From BD1-7 clade bacterium (lineage in GTDB: Bacteria; Pseudomonadota; Gammaproteobacteria; Pseudomonadales; DT-91): 64,000 nt of DNA. Each line of letters begins with the position of its first letter. The stretch's first letter is position 1. Below the pieces are notes generated by a model, which did not search any database, was not told the DNA's origin, and saw only the letters and a program-made list of their open reading frames with translations. Positions 1 to 8,931 of the stretch are shown here, in pieces. The stretch lies in the NCBI GenBank assembly GCA_902705865.1, contig CACSIO010000034.1:315287-379286 (forward strand), in the 5' to 3' direction. The position numbers and the translations under genes are program-made.

Positions 1-3000
1 GATTATCAACTGAGTAAGCTCGACTTCTCCCAATCCAACCCTCATGACGACGGGCTGACCAGCTTTTTTGGCAATAACGCGAAACGTAAAGATGGTGACC
101 TGTATCTGGGAGCGCACGCAGATATCAATGTACTGCATCAAATTAGTGGGCGATTGTTTTTAAAGGCCGGCACACATAAATTTACCGTACGCCACGACGA
201 CGGATTACGCTTGCAGGTTGGTGATCAGACACTGATAAACTCGAATTCGTGGGACAAAAAAACGCCGCAAGTTGTAACGTACACACAAGCCAAAGATGGC
301 TATGTAACACTTGGTGCTGCGTATTATCAAGATGCCGGTGCTGCAACATTTAAAGTCGCCATCGATGGTACAACGGTTGATACAAAGACTTTTTCATATC
401 AACCAGACCGAGATGCAACCAATCTGATCAAAAACGGCAGTTTTGAACAATTCAAGGCGATTGCTGGCGATGCATTGGAAGGCGAAGCTCCCGGTTGGAC
501 ATCTGATTTGGCGTCGTGGGTTGACCCAAGTAAACATGTAGTGGTTGAGCATGAGGGCAATAGTACAAGCGGCCCAGCCAAAGACGGTAACCGGATTCTC
601 GACATTGAATTTGATACGGTTAGCCAAACGTTTGATACGATTCCTGGAAAGACATACCAATTAAGCTTTTCTCAAGCACCATCAGATACCAATTACGTTG
701 CATCTCCCGGCCACGGCGTAAAGGTATTGTGGAATGGAAAAGTGGTTGAGACGACGAAGCTCAACACCTTCGGCGGTTGGGGCTATTACCCCGGACAAAA
801 GGGGTGGTGGCAGAATTATCACTATAGTTTGAAGGCCACAAGCAATAAAACGACCTTGGGATTTTCAGGCGCATCTAATCAAATCGATGCGGTGAGTGTC
901 AGGGACGATAGCGTGCAAACAACGCATGATACCGCGTTGAAGCGGCCGCTCGTCTATCTAGATAAACAATCCCACGTTCTATATGTGCAATCAGGGGATA
1001 TTAACGACAAGGCAAAACGTATAACTCTCGGTGCTGAGTCGCTTGCATCGCAGCATGTCGATAGCAGTTATTATTTGGCCAACGGCAACTTGGTAGCCAA
1101 AGCCAGCGATGGCAATATCTGGCAAATAAACCCATCCGGGGCAGCGACCCTGCAGATATTGGGTTCTGGCTGGTTATCGACACATCACGATTGGGATGCC
1201 AGCGTATCGACATTGTTAGGAAAGAACCCACCCGAATACATCGCGGCATCATTCGCTGGCGCTGATAATAAGCCCGCTCATGCGCTTTACAATACAGCCA
1301 ATAAAAGCTGGTTGTTTTATCCGCCTGGCGAGCAAAGAGCGCAGTTAGTTGGGCTAAGCAGCACGCAGCAAAGCGGTTGGTTTTATGATAGCAACACAAA
1401 AACCCTGTTTAGCGGCGCCTTGCAAACGAGTAAATCGTTAGGTTCGGTAGTTGTCGCCGGCAGTCTTAGCAATGCCGATACGAAAACGCATACGCTACTG
1501 TCCGGTTATTCGTTGAGTAAATTCGTGCACGGAACGAGTGGCTTTAGCGCTCAAACGTCTGATGGTTTGGAGATCGATTTTACCACGCAGGGCGCACTTT
1601 TAACCGGGCTGAGTGCAGCGTGGGTATCCACACATGGCAACAAATTACCGGCTAATCTCGGTAAGTTGCTTAAATCTGCCGATGGTGTGAGTGTTTTTGA
1701 TAGTAAAGGGCGAACACAGGGCTGGGTTGCTGGCAAAAGTGGTAAATACTTTGCGTTACCCTCAGCTGCCGGAGGTGCAAGTTTTATTGGCGTTAGCAAT
1801 GATGGCTCAGAGGCCTACGCAACAGAGCAGGGCAGTGATGGTACCGATACATTGTATGCGCTTTCGAGTGGTGGGTCGGCTAAAGCGGATAGGTTATTTT
1901 CAGACAGTTATATTGCCAAATTGGGGGGTGATAACCCCAGTTTACTGGTGCAATTGAACCATGGTAGCGAGGTGAGCCGCCTGCCATCATTGGCCGGCGT
2001 GACGCAAATCACTGTAGCGGCAGCAAGTGGTGATCAAATCGATCTTAGTGCCGACGCGTTGGCACAATACCACAGCGTGCATATCGATTTCTCCGCACTA
2101 ACCAGTGCGGCAAAGTCAACGTCGCTCACACTCAGTGGTGATGTAATAACCGCGGACACCGTGGTTACCGAATCCAGTGGCGATTTAACGTTATTCAATG
2201 CCAAAACTAAGCGTTTGATCGTGCTTGATGGCGCTAATACAGCTGGCGCCAAGGAGGTCTCTCTGCATATAGGCGATTTACCAAAGACGACGCTTGCAGC
2301 GCTAAATCACTATGTGGCAAAGCAAGGCGTGAATATAGGTAGTAATCAGCTGCAGGGAGAGGTTTGGGCGATAGGGCGTGCGCCAACGTCGATTGCCGAT
2401 GCACAAGGCCTAATTGCCAAAAAAACCGGCACAGATTATACCATCCACAAACTGGCGTTTAACGATGTACGTAATGCCAAAGGAGAATTGACGGGCGATA
2501 ATCTAGGTACATTTTTTGGTACTAATGCCACGCTTAAATCTGCCAGCGGCGCCGTGACACTTAAATCTGTAGATACAGATTTAATACACCGAATTACCGG
2601 TAATATTTATTTGAGTGCTGGCGATCATCAATTGAGTATTCAACACGATGACGGTTTGCAGCTGAGCTTGGGTGGTCAACAGTTGGTCAACAAAGTAGGG
2701 TGGGATGGCGATAAGCCGGAGACAGCCAATTTTCATGCTGCCAAGGCGGGTTTTTACCCACTGCATGCACTCTACTATCAAGCCGGAGGTGCGGCACGAT
2801 TCGATGTGAAGGTAGACGGCAAAACGTTATCGTCAGAAGGGGGCGCGGAGGGCGTTAAAGGCGTGCCGTTAAGTAGTGTTTACGCAGAATTAACGCTCTC
2901 ACATAACAGTGAACAACATCTCCCGGCCAAAGGCGCAGTTGATCAGCTGCTTGCCGCGGTCGGTAATAAAACTCTCGGCAGCCAACTAGCTGAACATAAA

Positions 3001-3159
3001 TCAATTGCTTCCGTAGACGCCGACAAACAACATCCGATTGATACCTTGGTGCAAGCCATCGCAGGCTTTAAACCGCGAAGTGATGTTCAACTGCACAAAC
3101 GCGATTTAAATGGGAATGACCCCACTGGTGGTTTAGCGGTCGATCCGAACAAGCCTTGA
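1..3159 (+). CDS. Large surface/secreted protein with two PA14-like modules (5' end outside window)
   Basis: The reading frame is open from base 1, so the start and any signal peptide lie upstream; 1052 codons are visible. Two imperfect copies of a module of about 130 residues lie at roughly residues 1-130 and 810-945. Each has a TSFFG/GTFFG-type segment, a HDDGL strand, a W(D) turn and a YYQ..GAA.F.V strand, which is the layout of PA14 carbohydrate-binding domains. Residues about 137-250 begin NLIKNGSFE and contain DGNRILDIEF, typical of secreted beta-sandwich carbohydrate-binding domains. The middle 550 residues are Gly/Ser/Asp-rich beta-type sequence of unknown fold. The C-terminal 100 residues are polar, ending in a short Asn/Pro tail, with no membrane anchor. 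A role in adhesion, glycan binding or toxin delivery is inference. The frame is intact to the TGA. Confidence 0.75.
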   Translation, partial: DYQLSKLDFSQSNPHDDGLTSFFGNNAKRKDGDLYLGAHADINVLHQISGRLFLKAGTHKFTVRHDDGLRLQVGDQTLINSNSWDKKTPQVVTYTQAKDGYVTLGAAYYQDAGAATFKVAIDGTTVDTKTFSYQPDRDATNLIKNGSFEQFKAIAGDALEGEAPGWTSDLASWVDPSKHVVVEHEGNSTSGPAKDGNRILDIEFDTVSQTFDTIPGKTYQLSFSQAPSDTNYVASPGHGVKVLWNGKVVETTKLNTFGGWGYYPGQKGWWQNYHYSLKATSNKTTLGFSGASNQIDAVSVRDDSVQTTHDTALKRPLVYLDKQSHVLYVQSGDINDKAKRITLGAESLASQHVDSSYYLANGNLVAKASDGNIWQINPSGAATLQILGSGWLSTHHDWDASVSTLLGKNPPEYIAASFAGADNKPAHALYNTANKSWLFYPPGEQRAQLVGLSSTQQSGWFYDSNTKTLFSGALQTSKSLGSVVVAGSLSNADTKTHTLLSGYSLSKFVHGTSGFSAQTSDGLEIDFTTQGALLTGLSAAWVSTHGNKLPANLGKLLKSADGVSVFDSKGRTQGWVAGKSGKYFALPSAAGGASFIGVSNDGSEAYATEQGSDGTDTLYALSSGGSAKADRLFSDSYIAKLGGDNPSLLVQLNHGSEVSRLPSLAGVTQITVAAASGDQIDLSADALAQYHSVHIDFSALTSAAKSTSLTLSGDVITADTVVTESSGDLTLFNAKTKRLIVLDGANTAGAKEVSLHIGDLPKTTLAALNHYVAKQGVNIGSNQLQGEVWAIGRAPTSIADAQGLIAKKTGTDYTIHKLAFNDVRNAKGELTGDNLGTFFGTNATLKSASGAVTLKSVDTDLIHRITGNIYLSAGDHQLSIQHDDGLQLSLGGQQLVNKVGWDGDKPETANFHAAKAGFYPLHALYYQAGGAARFDVKVDGKTLSSEGGAEGVKGVPLSSVYAELTLSHNSEQHLPAKGAVDQLLAAVGNKTLGSQLAEHKSIASVDADKQHPIDTLVQAIAGFKPRSDVQLHKRDLNGNDPTGGLAVDPNKP

Positions 3160-3585
3160 GCATTCGTCGTGAATTAACGAACCGAGTTGCGCGCGTTCGG
3201 GTTTTGATAAATCAGTGTCCAATAAGGCGAGTTTGTCAGACAGACAGTAGCAGGGTAGTCAGACTTAGACGCCGTTATTTAGGGTGGAGAAGAACTCGGT
3301 GTGCAATACCTTAGTAAATAAGTTTGGCGATGGATTTCGGTCTAAAAGAGGTGTTTTCGGGAGATGTGAATGGAAGTGTCTGCCGATTCTAAGAAGCGTG
3401 TATGTTTACCGATAAAGAGTTTTCCGTATCCACCTAGTGCTTATAGTCAGGGTTGGAGTAAATATTCAGCTCATGCATCGATTTCAAAAAACCTACTAAT
3501 TCCGATATTTGTGAATATCGGAATTAGTAATGAGGGCGGTATTACTGCTATAATCGTCGCAAAAACAGATAGTTAGAATAATCAC
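3160..3585. other. Intergenic region upstream of recombinase
   Basis: 426 bases without a convincing gene. The notable content is a long perfect inverted repeat at 3494-3529 (listed separately). A 68-codon open frame (3370-3576) has an acceptable Shine-Dalgarno sequence but reads through the palindrome and resembles nothing known, so it is not called. No T-tract terminator was seen after the large gene. Confidence 0.6.
3494..3529. repeat. Perfect 16-bp inverted repeat, 4-base loop
   Basis: The left arm 3494-3509 (TACTAATTCCGATATT) and right arm 3514-3529 are exact reverse complements around TGTG. No T-run follows, so it is not a standard intrinsic terminator. It lies 56 bases before the recombinase ATG, where an operator or a recombination site would be expected. 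The lack of RYYYAAC/GTTRRRY core sites argues against an integron attC. Confidence 0.8.
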
Positions 3586-4827
3586 ATGTCCGTACAACCG
3601 CGTCCGATTCTCGACAATTTTGAGCACCAAGATAACCCATTCAAGCAATCTACATTTTCAGTGAGTTCATATCCGTCGCTTGGCGTTACCGGCGCGGAGC
3701 TAGATTTAGAATGTGCATTGAAGTTCCTTTACAGCTATAGCGGTAGTTCGGGTACCTATAATAGTTATCGGCGAGAGCTAGAGAGATTAATGCAATGGGC
3801 ATGGTTGATTAACAAAACGACGATTATTCAACTCAAACGTGAAGATATCGAAGCATTTGTTCGATTTTGTATTGAGCCGCCAACGCATTGGATTGGCCTC
3901 AAAAATGTCGCTCGATTCAAAGACAAAAACGGCGAACGAGTGATTAATAGTGAATGGCGGCCGTTTGTTACTACAGCTAGTAAAGTTCAGCATCGTAAAG
4001 GTGTGAAGCCCTCAGTAAAGGCATTTAACTTTTCGCAGCCATCAATCAAAGCCATATTTACCGTGCTGTCGTCATTTTATAGCTACTTAATACAAGATGA
4101 GCGCATCGATACAAACCCGGTCGCGTTGATTCGGCAAAAGAGTAAATTTGTTCAAAAGGATCAAATCAAACCGTTAGTGCGGCGTATCAGTAATTTACAG
4201 TGGTTGTACTGCATTGAAACTACAGAGTTAATGGCCGAGGATTCTCCATTTGAACATGAGCGCAGTCTGTTTGTGATGAACTGCTTATATTCAATGTATC
4301 TTCGTATTTCAGAACTTGTCGCCGACGAGCGTTATAGCCCAGCCATGGGTGACTTCACCAAAGACCGCGATCAAAATTGGTGGTTTCAAGTGGTTGGCAA
4401 AGGTAACAAGAGCCGAAGAATTACCGTGTGTGATGATATGCTTGATGCGTTAAAGCGTTATCGTCGTTTTTTAGAGCTCAGCGACATACCAACGCCTAAT
4501 GAGCAAACGCCACTGATTGCTAAAATCCGAGGCAAGGGGCCCGTAACAAGTACGCGTCAGATTCGTAAAATCGTACAGACGTGTTTTGATCAAAGTTATC
4601 AGCGTATGGTTACTGATGGTTTAACCGAAGATGCCGAAGAGTTAAAGCATGCGACTGTTCATTGGTTACGCCATACGGGTATTTCTGAAGATGTAAAAAT
4701 TCGACCACAGGAACACGTCAGAGATGACGCTGGCCATTCGAGTATGGCAACGACTGATCGTTATATTGATTCTGATTTACGTGAACGCCATGCGTCAGCG
4801 AAGAAGAAACGAGTCAGAGATGTGTAG
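3586..4827 (+). CDS. Tyrosine recombinase / site-specific integrase
   Basis: 413 residues, full length, starting at ATG 3586. The N-terminal half (about residues 25-200) looks like a SAM-like core-binding domain. The C-terminal half carries the full catalytic set: Arg240 in LRISEL, Lys near 272 in VGKGNKSR, His359-x-x-Arg362 in HWLRHTG, His384 in AGHSS and the nucleophile Tyr393. It should cut and rejoin DNA through a 3'-phosphotyrosine intermediate. It is larger than XerC/XerD (about 300 residues), mainly through a 40-50-residue insertion in the N-terminal half, so it is not a housekeeping dif recombinase. It stands alone, facing the RHH gene, with palindromes on both sides. Its substrate is unknown. 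It may be the integrase of a small or decayed mobile element; excisionase and cargo are not recognisable. Confidence 0.9.
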   Translation: MSVQPRPILDNFEHQDNPFKQSTFSVSSYPSLGVTGAELDLECALKFLYSYSGSSGTYNSYRRELERLMQWAWLINKTTIIQLKREDIEAFVRFCIEPPTHWIGLKNVARFKDKNGERVINSEWRPFVTTASKVQHRKGVKPSVKAFNFSQPSIKAIFTVLSSFYSYLIQDERIDTNPVALIRQKSKFVQKDQIKPLVRRISNLQWLYCIETTELMAEDSPFEHERSLFVMNCLYSMYLRISELVADERYSPAMGDFTKDRDQNWWFQVVGKGNKSRRITVCDDMLDALKRYRRFLELSDIPTPNEQTPLIAKIRGKGPVTSTRQIRKIVQTCFDQSYQRMVTDGLTEDAEELKHATVHWLRHTGISEDVKIRPQEHVRDDAGHSSMATTDRYIDSDLRERHASAKKKRVRDV

Positions 4828-4870
4828 TGCTATCTTGTATGTGTTTTCCAGACATAAATCCATATATGCG

Positions 4871-4886
4871 CATAATATATATTATG
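4871..4886. repeat. Perfect 16-bp AT-rich palindrome
   Basis: CATAATATATATTATG is its own reverse complement. It sits in the AT-rich gap (4828-4944) between the convergent ends of the recombinase and the RHH-like gene. It could be a weak bidirectional hairpin or a protein-binding site. The function is unknown. Confidence 0.6.
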
Positions 4887-4944
4887 TTAAATAGAGTAAT
4901 TTACGTAATCTTATCAACTTAACTCTCAGGCCGTACGCTTCACG

Positions 4945-5325
4945 TTACTTCGCATCGATACTAAGAAACTCCTCCGTAAAAGTCGATTCGATAAGATCGG
5001 ATGTCGTTATGCCTCTTGATCGTGCAACTGATGCAAGTATGTCGCGTGCAACCGGTGTAAGTTCAGTAACCACAGTTTTCGTTTCTGAATCTTTTCTCGC
5101 GTTTCTCTTTCTCTGTGTCGATAGCGCTTTTTGCAGGCGTTTACGGCTATCAATATCAAGAAAATCGATAATACGTCTAGCGTCATCATCGTTGGCGATG
5201 AATCCGATAGCGGGCAAACCAATGTCGATATTTCCTTTTACAACCTGACCTCTCAGCCAACGTCTTATGTACCGGAGTTCCCCATGCCTGATTTGAAATG
5301 GTGCGAGCCGTTTAACTTGATTCAT
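4945..5325 (-). CDS. Small ribbon-helix-helix-like DNA-binding protein
   Basis: 126 residues from ATG 5325; a GTG at 5352 would add nine residues but lies inside the palindrome at 5346-5373, so the ATG is preferred. The N-terminal third is basic (RRWLRGQ). The middle is highly charged with many Lys/Arg. The C-terminal 45 residues (TKTVVTELTPVARDILASVA and following) have the beta strand plus two helices pattern of CopG/Arc-type ribbon-helix-helix proteins. It may be a transcriptional autoregulator or an accessory DNA-bending factor for the neighbouring recombinase. Both roles are inference. No family name can be given with certainty. Confidence 0.6.
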   Translation of the reverse strand: MNQVKRLAPFQIRHGELRYIRRWLRGQVVKGNIDIGLPAIGFIANDDDARRIIDFLDIDSRKRLQKALSTQRKRNARKDSETKTVVTELTPVARDILASVARSRGITTSDLIESTFTEEFLSIDAK

Positions 5326-5345
5326 CTGATGTCTATTTGTTGAGT

Positions 5346-5373
5346 TCCACACGGTGGAATTCTATCGTGTGGA
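5346..5373. promoter_or_regulatory. Inverted repeat upstream of RHH gene, candidate operator
   Basis: TCCACACG at 5346-5353 is repeated in inverted form at 5366-5373, centres 20 bases apart, about two helical turns. The left arm is also part of a smaller palindrome, TCCACACGGTGGA. It ends 20 bases before the preferred RHH start, the right place for an autoregulatory operator. Confidence 0.5.
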
Positions 5374-5731
5374 CTAACTTGCAATCAAGTGCGCAATGGT
5401 AATCTACGCAACCAAGCTAGGTTCGGCCACTTTCGATCGAAAGAGAATGTTGGTTAACGGTTTCGGATTTCACCGGAAGAACGTGCAGCCCCTTTTCTCG
5501 TTCGTTCATGGTTGTGAGAAATGCCTGCTACCCTACTTAAATTGATGTAGCAGACGTGCAAGTAATGGGGTGCAGTAGATGCAGATCAAATCAATTCGAT
5601 ATAGCCGTCGTTGTGCCGCTCATCCACTGGATAGATTGTTTATACTTTCTTTAGTAGTGAGCGGGATAAAATTGGAGTATTTGTTGTCTGAGACCCCGTA
5701 AGAACATAATAATTTTAACGAATGGTGCCGC
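5374..5731. other. Intergenic region between RHH gene and START-domain gene
   Basis: About 360 bases between divergent genes, presumably holding both promoters. One further inverted repeat is visible: CTGCTAC at 5525-5531 and GTAGCAG at 5547-5553. No small gene was supported. Confidence 0.5.
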
Positions 5732-6406
5732 ATGATTAGAACCGCTTTACTTAGCTCTATATTCCTATTCGCTAATTCCGTGTTAGCTGCTGATGCGGCG
5801 AATATCAATGCCAATGATTGGCATCGGATTAAAGAACAGGATGGCGTTATCGCATACAAAATGCGCGATGAAGAATCTGGCCTTTATTTATTTAAATCCG
5901 TTGGAGTAATCGAAGCGCCGATTGACCAAGTGCTTTCCGTTGTTGTTGACTCTAAAGAGGCTCAAGAGTGGGTTCCTAAACTGATGGAATGTGAAATTCT
6001 GGATGTGAGTGAATTCCCCGACACGTTTTTGCAATACAGCAAATATGATGTGCCCTGGCCGATGAAAGATCGCGTCTTTATCTCGGATGTTAAAATTGAT
6101 GTCGACCCGCGCACCCACAGAACAGAAATTCGTTATACAAATACTCAGCATCAAATCGATTACGATCCTGAAAAAGTTGTCCAGGGGTATATCGGTGGTA
6201 GTACCTACACATTGGTACCTACTCGCGCGGGTTTTACTCATATTACGGCAGTCAGCGTCGTGGACCCTAAAGGTGGAGTTCCCGCCTGGTTAGTAAATTG
6301 GGTCGCCGAAAGCATGCCGTTTGATACGATGCAGCGCTTAAGAGCAAGGCTCGAATCTGATGACTTAGTGCTGGATGAAAACTTAATTGCGCTCTATCAA
6401 GAGTAA
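5732..6406 (+). CDS. Periplasmic START-domain (lipid-binding) protein
   Basis: 224 residues. Residues 1-19 form a cleavable signal peptide (MIRTALL...SVLAADA). The rest is one START/Bet v1-like helix-grip domain, with the family pattern of an early WHRIKEQDGVIAYK strand, DVPWPMKDRVFI in the centre and a C-terminal amphipathic helix (VAESMPFDTMQRLRARLE). START proteins bind a hydrophobic ligand such as a lipid or sterol; the ligand here is unknown. The signal peptide implies action in the periplasm. It stands alone on this strand, with a weak ribosome-binding site. Confidence 0.8.
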   Translation: MIRTALLSSIFLFANSVLAADAANINANDWHRIKEQDGVIAYKMRDEESGLYLFKSVGVIEAPIDQVLSVVVDSKEAQEWVPKLMECEILDVSEFPDTFLQYSKYDVPWPMKDRVFISDVKIDVDPRTHRTEIRYTNTQHQIDYDPEKVVQGYIGGSTYTLVPTRAGFTHITAVSVVDPKGGVPAWLVNWVAESMPFDTMQRLRARLESDDLVLDENLIALYQE

Positions 6407-6623
6407 GATCTGATAAGCGCCCTGCTTTCATTCCACTTTGCCCTTGGAGCCTTTTCAGGGGCAACTTTTCCTAGCTTGTCAGTTCAATCCACGCATGTAT
6501 GTTATTACTGCTCATATTGCTCTTCCCCTGATGGATAAATTCGATCGCCTCATCTAATCGGGTTAAATACTAAGCAATCTACGTGTTAACATAAGCGTTT
6601 TATTTGCTCGCGCGATAATTAGT

Positions 6624-6962
6624 ATGCAAATCGATATATCTTCTCTTGATGCTGAAACGACTCATCAAATTGCAATTTCATTGCAAGATGTTCTCAATGA
6701 AAGAACACATCGAAAGCAGCATTTGGGAGCGGAAGTCATCGTCGCCGGCTCGTTATCCAAGGCTCTCAACCTTCCCCTACTTATTTCTCATCTTGCCGGT
6801 AAAAGCGGTGCCAAACATCTAGCAGCTACCGAAAAGCTTGCGGAAATTTGGGTTACACTTTCTCCACTAACGCAACAAAAAGTGTTGTCTCGATGTAACA
6901 TCTACAACCCTGAAGAAATGGACTGGGAAGATCCTCGTTCGAACCGTTGGCCACTAGTCTGA
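6624..6962 (+). CDS. Hypothetical protein, 112 residues
   Basis: Not recognised. It is a soluble, mostly helical protein with no signal peptide, membrane segment or known motif. A Leu/Ala-rich central stretch (VAGSLSKALNLPLLISHLAG) is followed by an acidic, Trp-containing tail. Start ATG 6624 has no clear Shine-Dalgarno sequence. It lies between the START gene and the DDN-family gene on the same strand with gaps of 217 and 83 bases, so co-transcription is uncertain. Confidence 0.5.
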   Translation: MQIDISSLDAETTHQIAISLQDVLNERTHRKQHLGAEVIVAGSLSKALNLPLLISHLAGKSGAKHLAATEKLAEIWVTLSPLTQQKVLSRCNIYNPEEMDWEDPRSNRWPLV

Positions 6963-7045
6963 ATTTCTAAATGTCGCTTGGTTGAAGGTGTCCGATATCG
7001 ATAGATCACGTCTCAAGCATATATCCCCCTACACTTACAAAACGG

Positions 7046-7534
7046 TTGATTACTGTGAGTACAAAGAAAAATTACGACGAGATGAAGCCTTGGACTGCCG
7101 GGCAGGAGAAGCTGGGAAAGTTCTTCATTAAGCGCATTGGCAAGTGGCAAACAAAGGTTTATGAATTAACCGGAGGGCGTTTGTGGAACAAATTTCTCGG
7201 CGTTCAATGTGCGATTTTAACAACCACAGGCGCGAAGACCGGGTTGCCACGTAAGACTCCACTCCTCTATCTTGAGCATAACAATAGTGTGGTAATGGTT
7301 GCGTCAACGGGTGGTTTTTCGAAGGATCCGTTCTGGTACAAAAACATTCTTGCCAATCCAAGTGTGCACGTTCAAATCAAGAATCGAAAACGCAATATGA
7401 CTGGCCGCACAGCGTCAGCTGAGGAACGTGACGAACTCTGGCCGTTATTGGATGAGCTTTATGAGGGCTATAAAGAATATCGGGCACGTACCAAGGGCGT
7501 TCGTGAGATACAGATTGTAATTTTTGACGAATAG
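7046..7534 (+). CDS. DDN-family (deazaflavin/F420-dependent nitroreductase-like) protein
   Basis: Up to 162 residues. The first in-frame start is TTG 7046; GTG 7055 is as likely, and neither has a strong ribosome-binding site. The split-barrel core has the family signatures TTTGAKTGLPRKTPL, VASTGGFSKDPFWYKNI and NPSVHVQ. The family, named after the mycobacterial Ddn nitroreductase, usually binds F420, though some members bind other cofactors or heme. The natural substrate is unknown. The gene is followed by a hairpin at 7548-7574. It is unusual in gammaproteobacteria; an LLM-type oxidoreductase lies at 27382. Confidence 0.8.
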   Translation: MITVSTKKNYDEMKPWTAGQEKLGKFFIKRIGKWQTKVYELTGGRLWNKFLGVQCAILTTTGAKTGLPRKTPLLYLEHNNSVVMVASTGGFSKDPFWYKNILANPSVHVQIKNRKRNMTGRTASAEERDELWPLLDELYEGYKEYRARTKGVREIQIVIFDE

Positions 7535-7547
7535 CGGCTTCAGCTTC

Positions 7548-7574
7548 GGGGTGTTGAGTTTAATTCAATACCCC
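7548..7574. terminator. Hairpin between convergent DDN and amidohydrolase genes
   Basis: GGGGTGTTGA (7548-7557) pairs with TCAATACCCC (7565-7574) with a single G-T wobble, and is extended by CAGC/GCTG outside. There is no long T-tract, so termination is plausible but not certain. Confidence 0.45.
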
Positions 7575-7617
7575 GCTGCTAACTTTATCGCGGGTAGTGA
7601 TTCTTAATCCTTATTTA

Positions 7618-8820
7618 TCAATTGGATAGATTGAGAAGCTCAAGTCCATTGTCACGCATTACACGTCGAATAACCCCATCATCTAACCCGCTCATCTCAG
7701 CTGTCATTTCTGCCGGGTGCTCAAGGCCCTCTGGATGTGGAAAATCCGACCCATTAATAACACGCTCTGCGCCGATTAAATCGACCAGTGCGGGGATGTT
7801 TTCTTCGTAATACGGAACAACCCAGAAATGCCTCTTAAACAACTCGCTTGGCATTGCTTCAGGTTTTCCATACGTCCATTTGGTTTTGTGCTCTGACATT
7901 CGATAGATTTTGTCCAAGTTCTTGATGGTCGTTTCGACCCAGTCTGAACCAAATTCAATAATCGAAACTTTCAAATTCGGGAATCGCCCAAATACGTTAT
8001 GACAAATCATAGCAGCCACTTGGTCGGTGATTGTGCGCGCACCAATCCCCCAAAATGTATTGAGAGCGCTAAACCGATGTATCGGCGGATTGGAAGGTTC
8101 ACCCCACTTTGCGGCATACATTTCGTTGAATATGGATTCGCCGATGTGAAACGCAATAACGACGCCAGCTTCTTCGACACGTGCCCAAAATGGATCAAAA
8201 TACGGATCTGCGGGTGAGCGCCCATTAGCTGGGCCGCATGGTAGATGAACCAATTTAACGCCAGCAGAAATAAGTCGATCTAACTCCGTGCAAGCGAATT
8301 CAAGATTGCTTAATGAAAGGCAGGCGGCTCCAAAAACTCGGCCGTCTTGTCCGTACCCCCAGTCCTCTTCAACCCATCGGTTAAACGCACGTAACGTCGG
8401 ATATTCAAGTTCTGGGTAGGCAGTTAAGTGCTGCTGTACCGTCACGCCTAAGGTTGGAAGCATTACTGTGGATTGCGTGTTTTGTTCGTCCATTAGCTTA
8501 AGCCTGGCGGACTTCTCCATCATAAATGGGTAATCTCGCGGGCAAATGGCATTCAAATTAACCGCTCCGCCTTCTTCCGTTTCACCTTTGAAGAAGGCCT
8601 TCATTACTCCTGGCGCTCCGACAAAATCATTTTGTATGACGGAAGTAAATCGCAGTCGCTCGTTGGCGAGCATCATTCGACCAAGGCCGTCGGTGCTTGA
8701 CCGATCTGGTCGAACCGTCAACTTTTTGTATTTATCTTCGATGTGTCGTGTAAAACAATCATCGGGCTCATAATAGTGCCCATCGAAGTCGATCAACGGA
8801 TAATCAATCGCAGAATTCAT
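7618..8820 (-). CDS. Amidohydrolase-2 family metal-dependent hydrolase
   Basis: 400 residues, ATG start. It is a TIM-barrel protein of the amidohydrolase_2 / ACMS-decarboxylase-like family: N-terminal DFDGHYYEP metal motif, central AFHIGES histidine, and C-terminal GSDFPHPEG bearing the barrel-end Asp. Family members hydrolyse or decarboxylate aromatic and cyclic substrates. The substrate cannot be read from sequence. Close homologues are common in marine bacteria that degrade aromatics or steroids. It is transcribed singly, converging with the DDN gene. It is a cytoplasmic protein without a signal peptide. Confidence 0.85.
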   Translation of the reverse strand: MNSAIDYPLIDFDGHYYEPDDCFTRHIEDKYKKLTVRPDRSSTDGLGRMMLANERLRFTSVIQNDFVGAPGVMKAFFKGETEEGGAVNLNAICPRDYPFMMEKSARLKLMDEQNTQSTVMLPTLGVTVQQHLTAYPELEYPTLRAFNRWVEEDWGYGQDGRVFGAACLSLSNLEFACTELDRLISAGVKLVHLPCGPANGRSPADPYFDPFWARVEEAGVVIAFHIGESIFNEMYAAKWGEPSNPPIHRFSALNTFWGIGARTITDQVAAMICHNVFGRFPNLKVSIIEFGSDWVETTIKNLDKIYRMSEHKTKWTYGKPEAMPSELFKRHFWVVPYYEENIPALVDLIGAERVINGSDFPHPEGLEHPAEMTAEMSGLDDGVIRRVMRDNGLELLNLSN

Positions 8821-8931
8821 TCGGGGTAATCTCTAAACTACGGATTAATAGATGGTATCAAAGCCTGTCGTTGAGTAGCACAGGCATATGATGAAGGTTT
8901 GGCAAGTTGCCGACGAGCGCTGCTTGAAGGA

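Noticed and set aside
1001..1399. 132-residue minus-strand frame inside the PA14-type gene
   Set aside because: Shadow of the real frame; no signal, start site or family resemblance.
3494..3529. Possible integron attC or attI site
   Set aside because: Lacks the RYYYAAC/GTTRRRY core sites and there are no cassette arrays; the recombinase also lacks recognisable integron-integrase features by eye.
3370..3576. 68-residue open frame upstream of the recombinase with a fair ribosome-binding site
   Set aside because: It reads through the 16-bp palindrome, resembles nothing known and has no other support.
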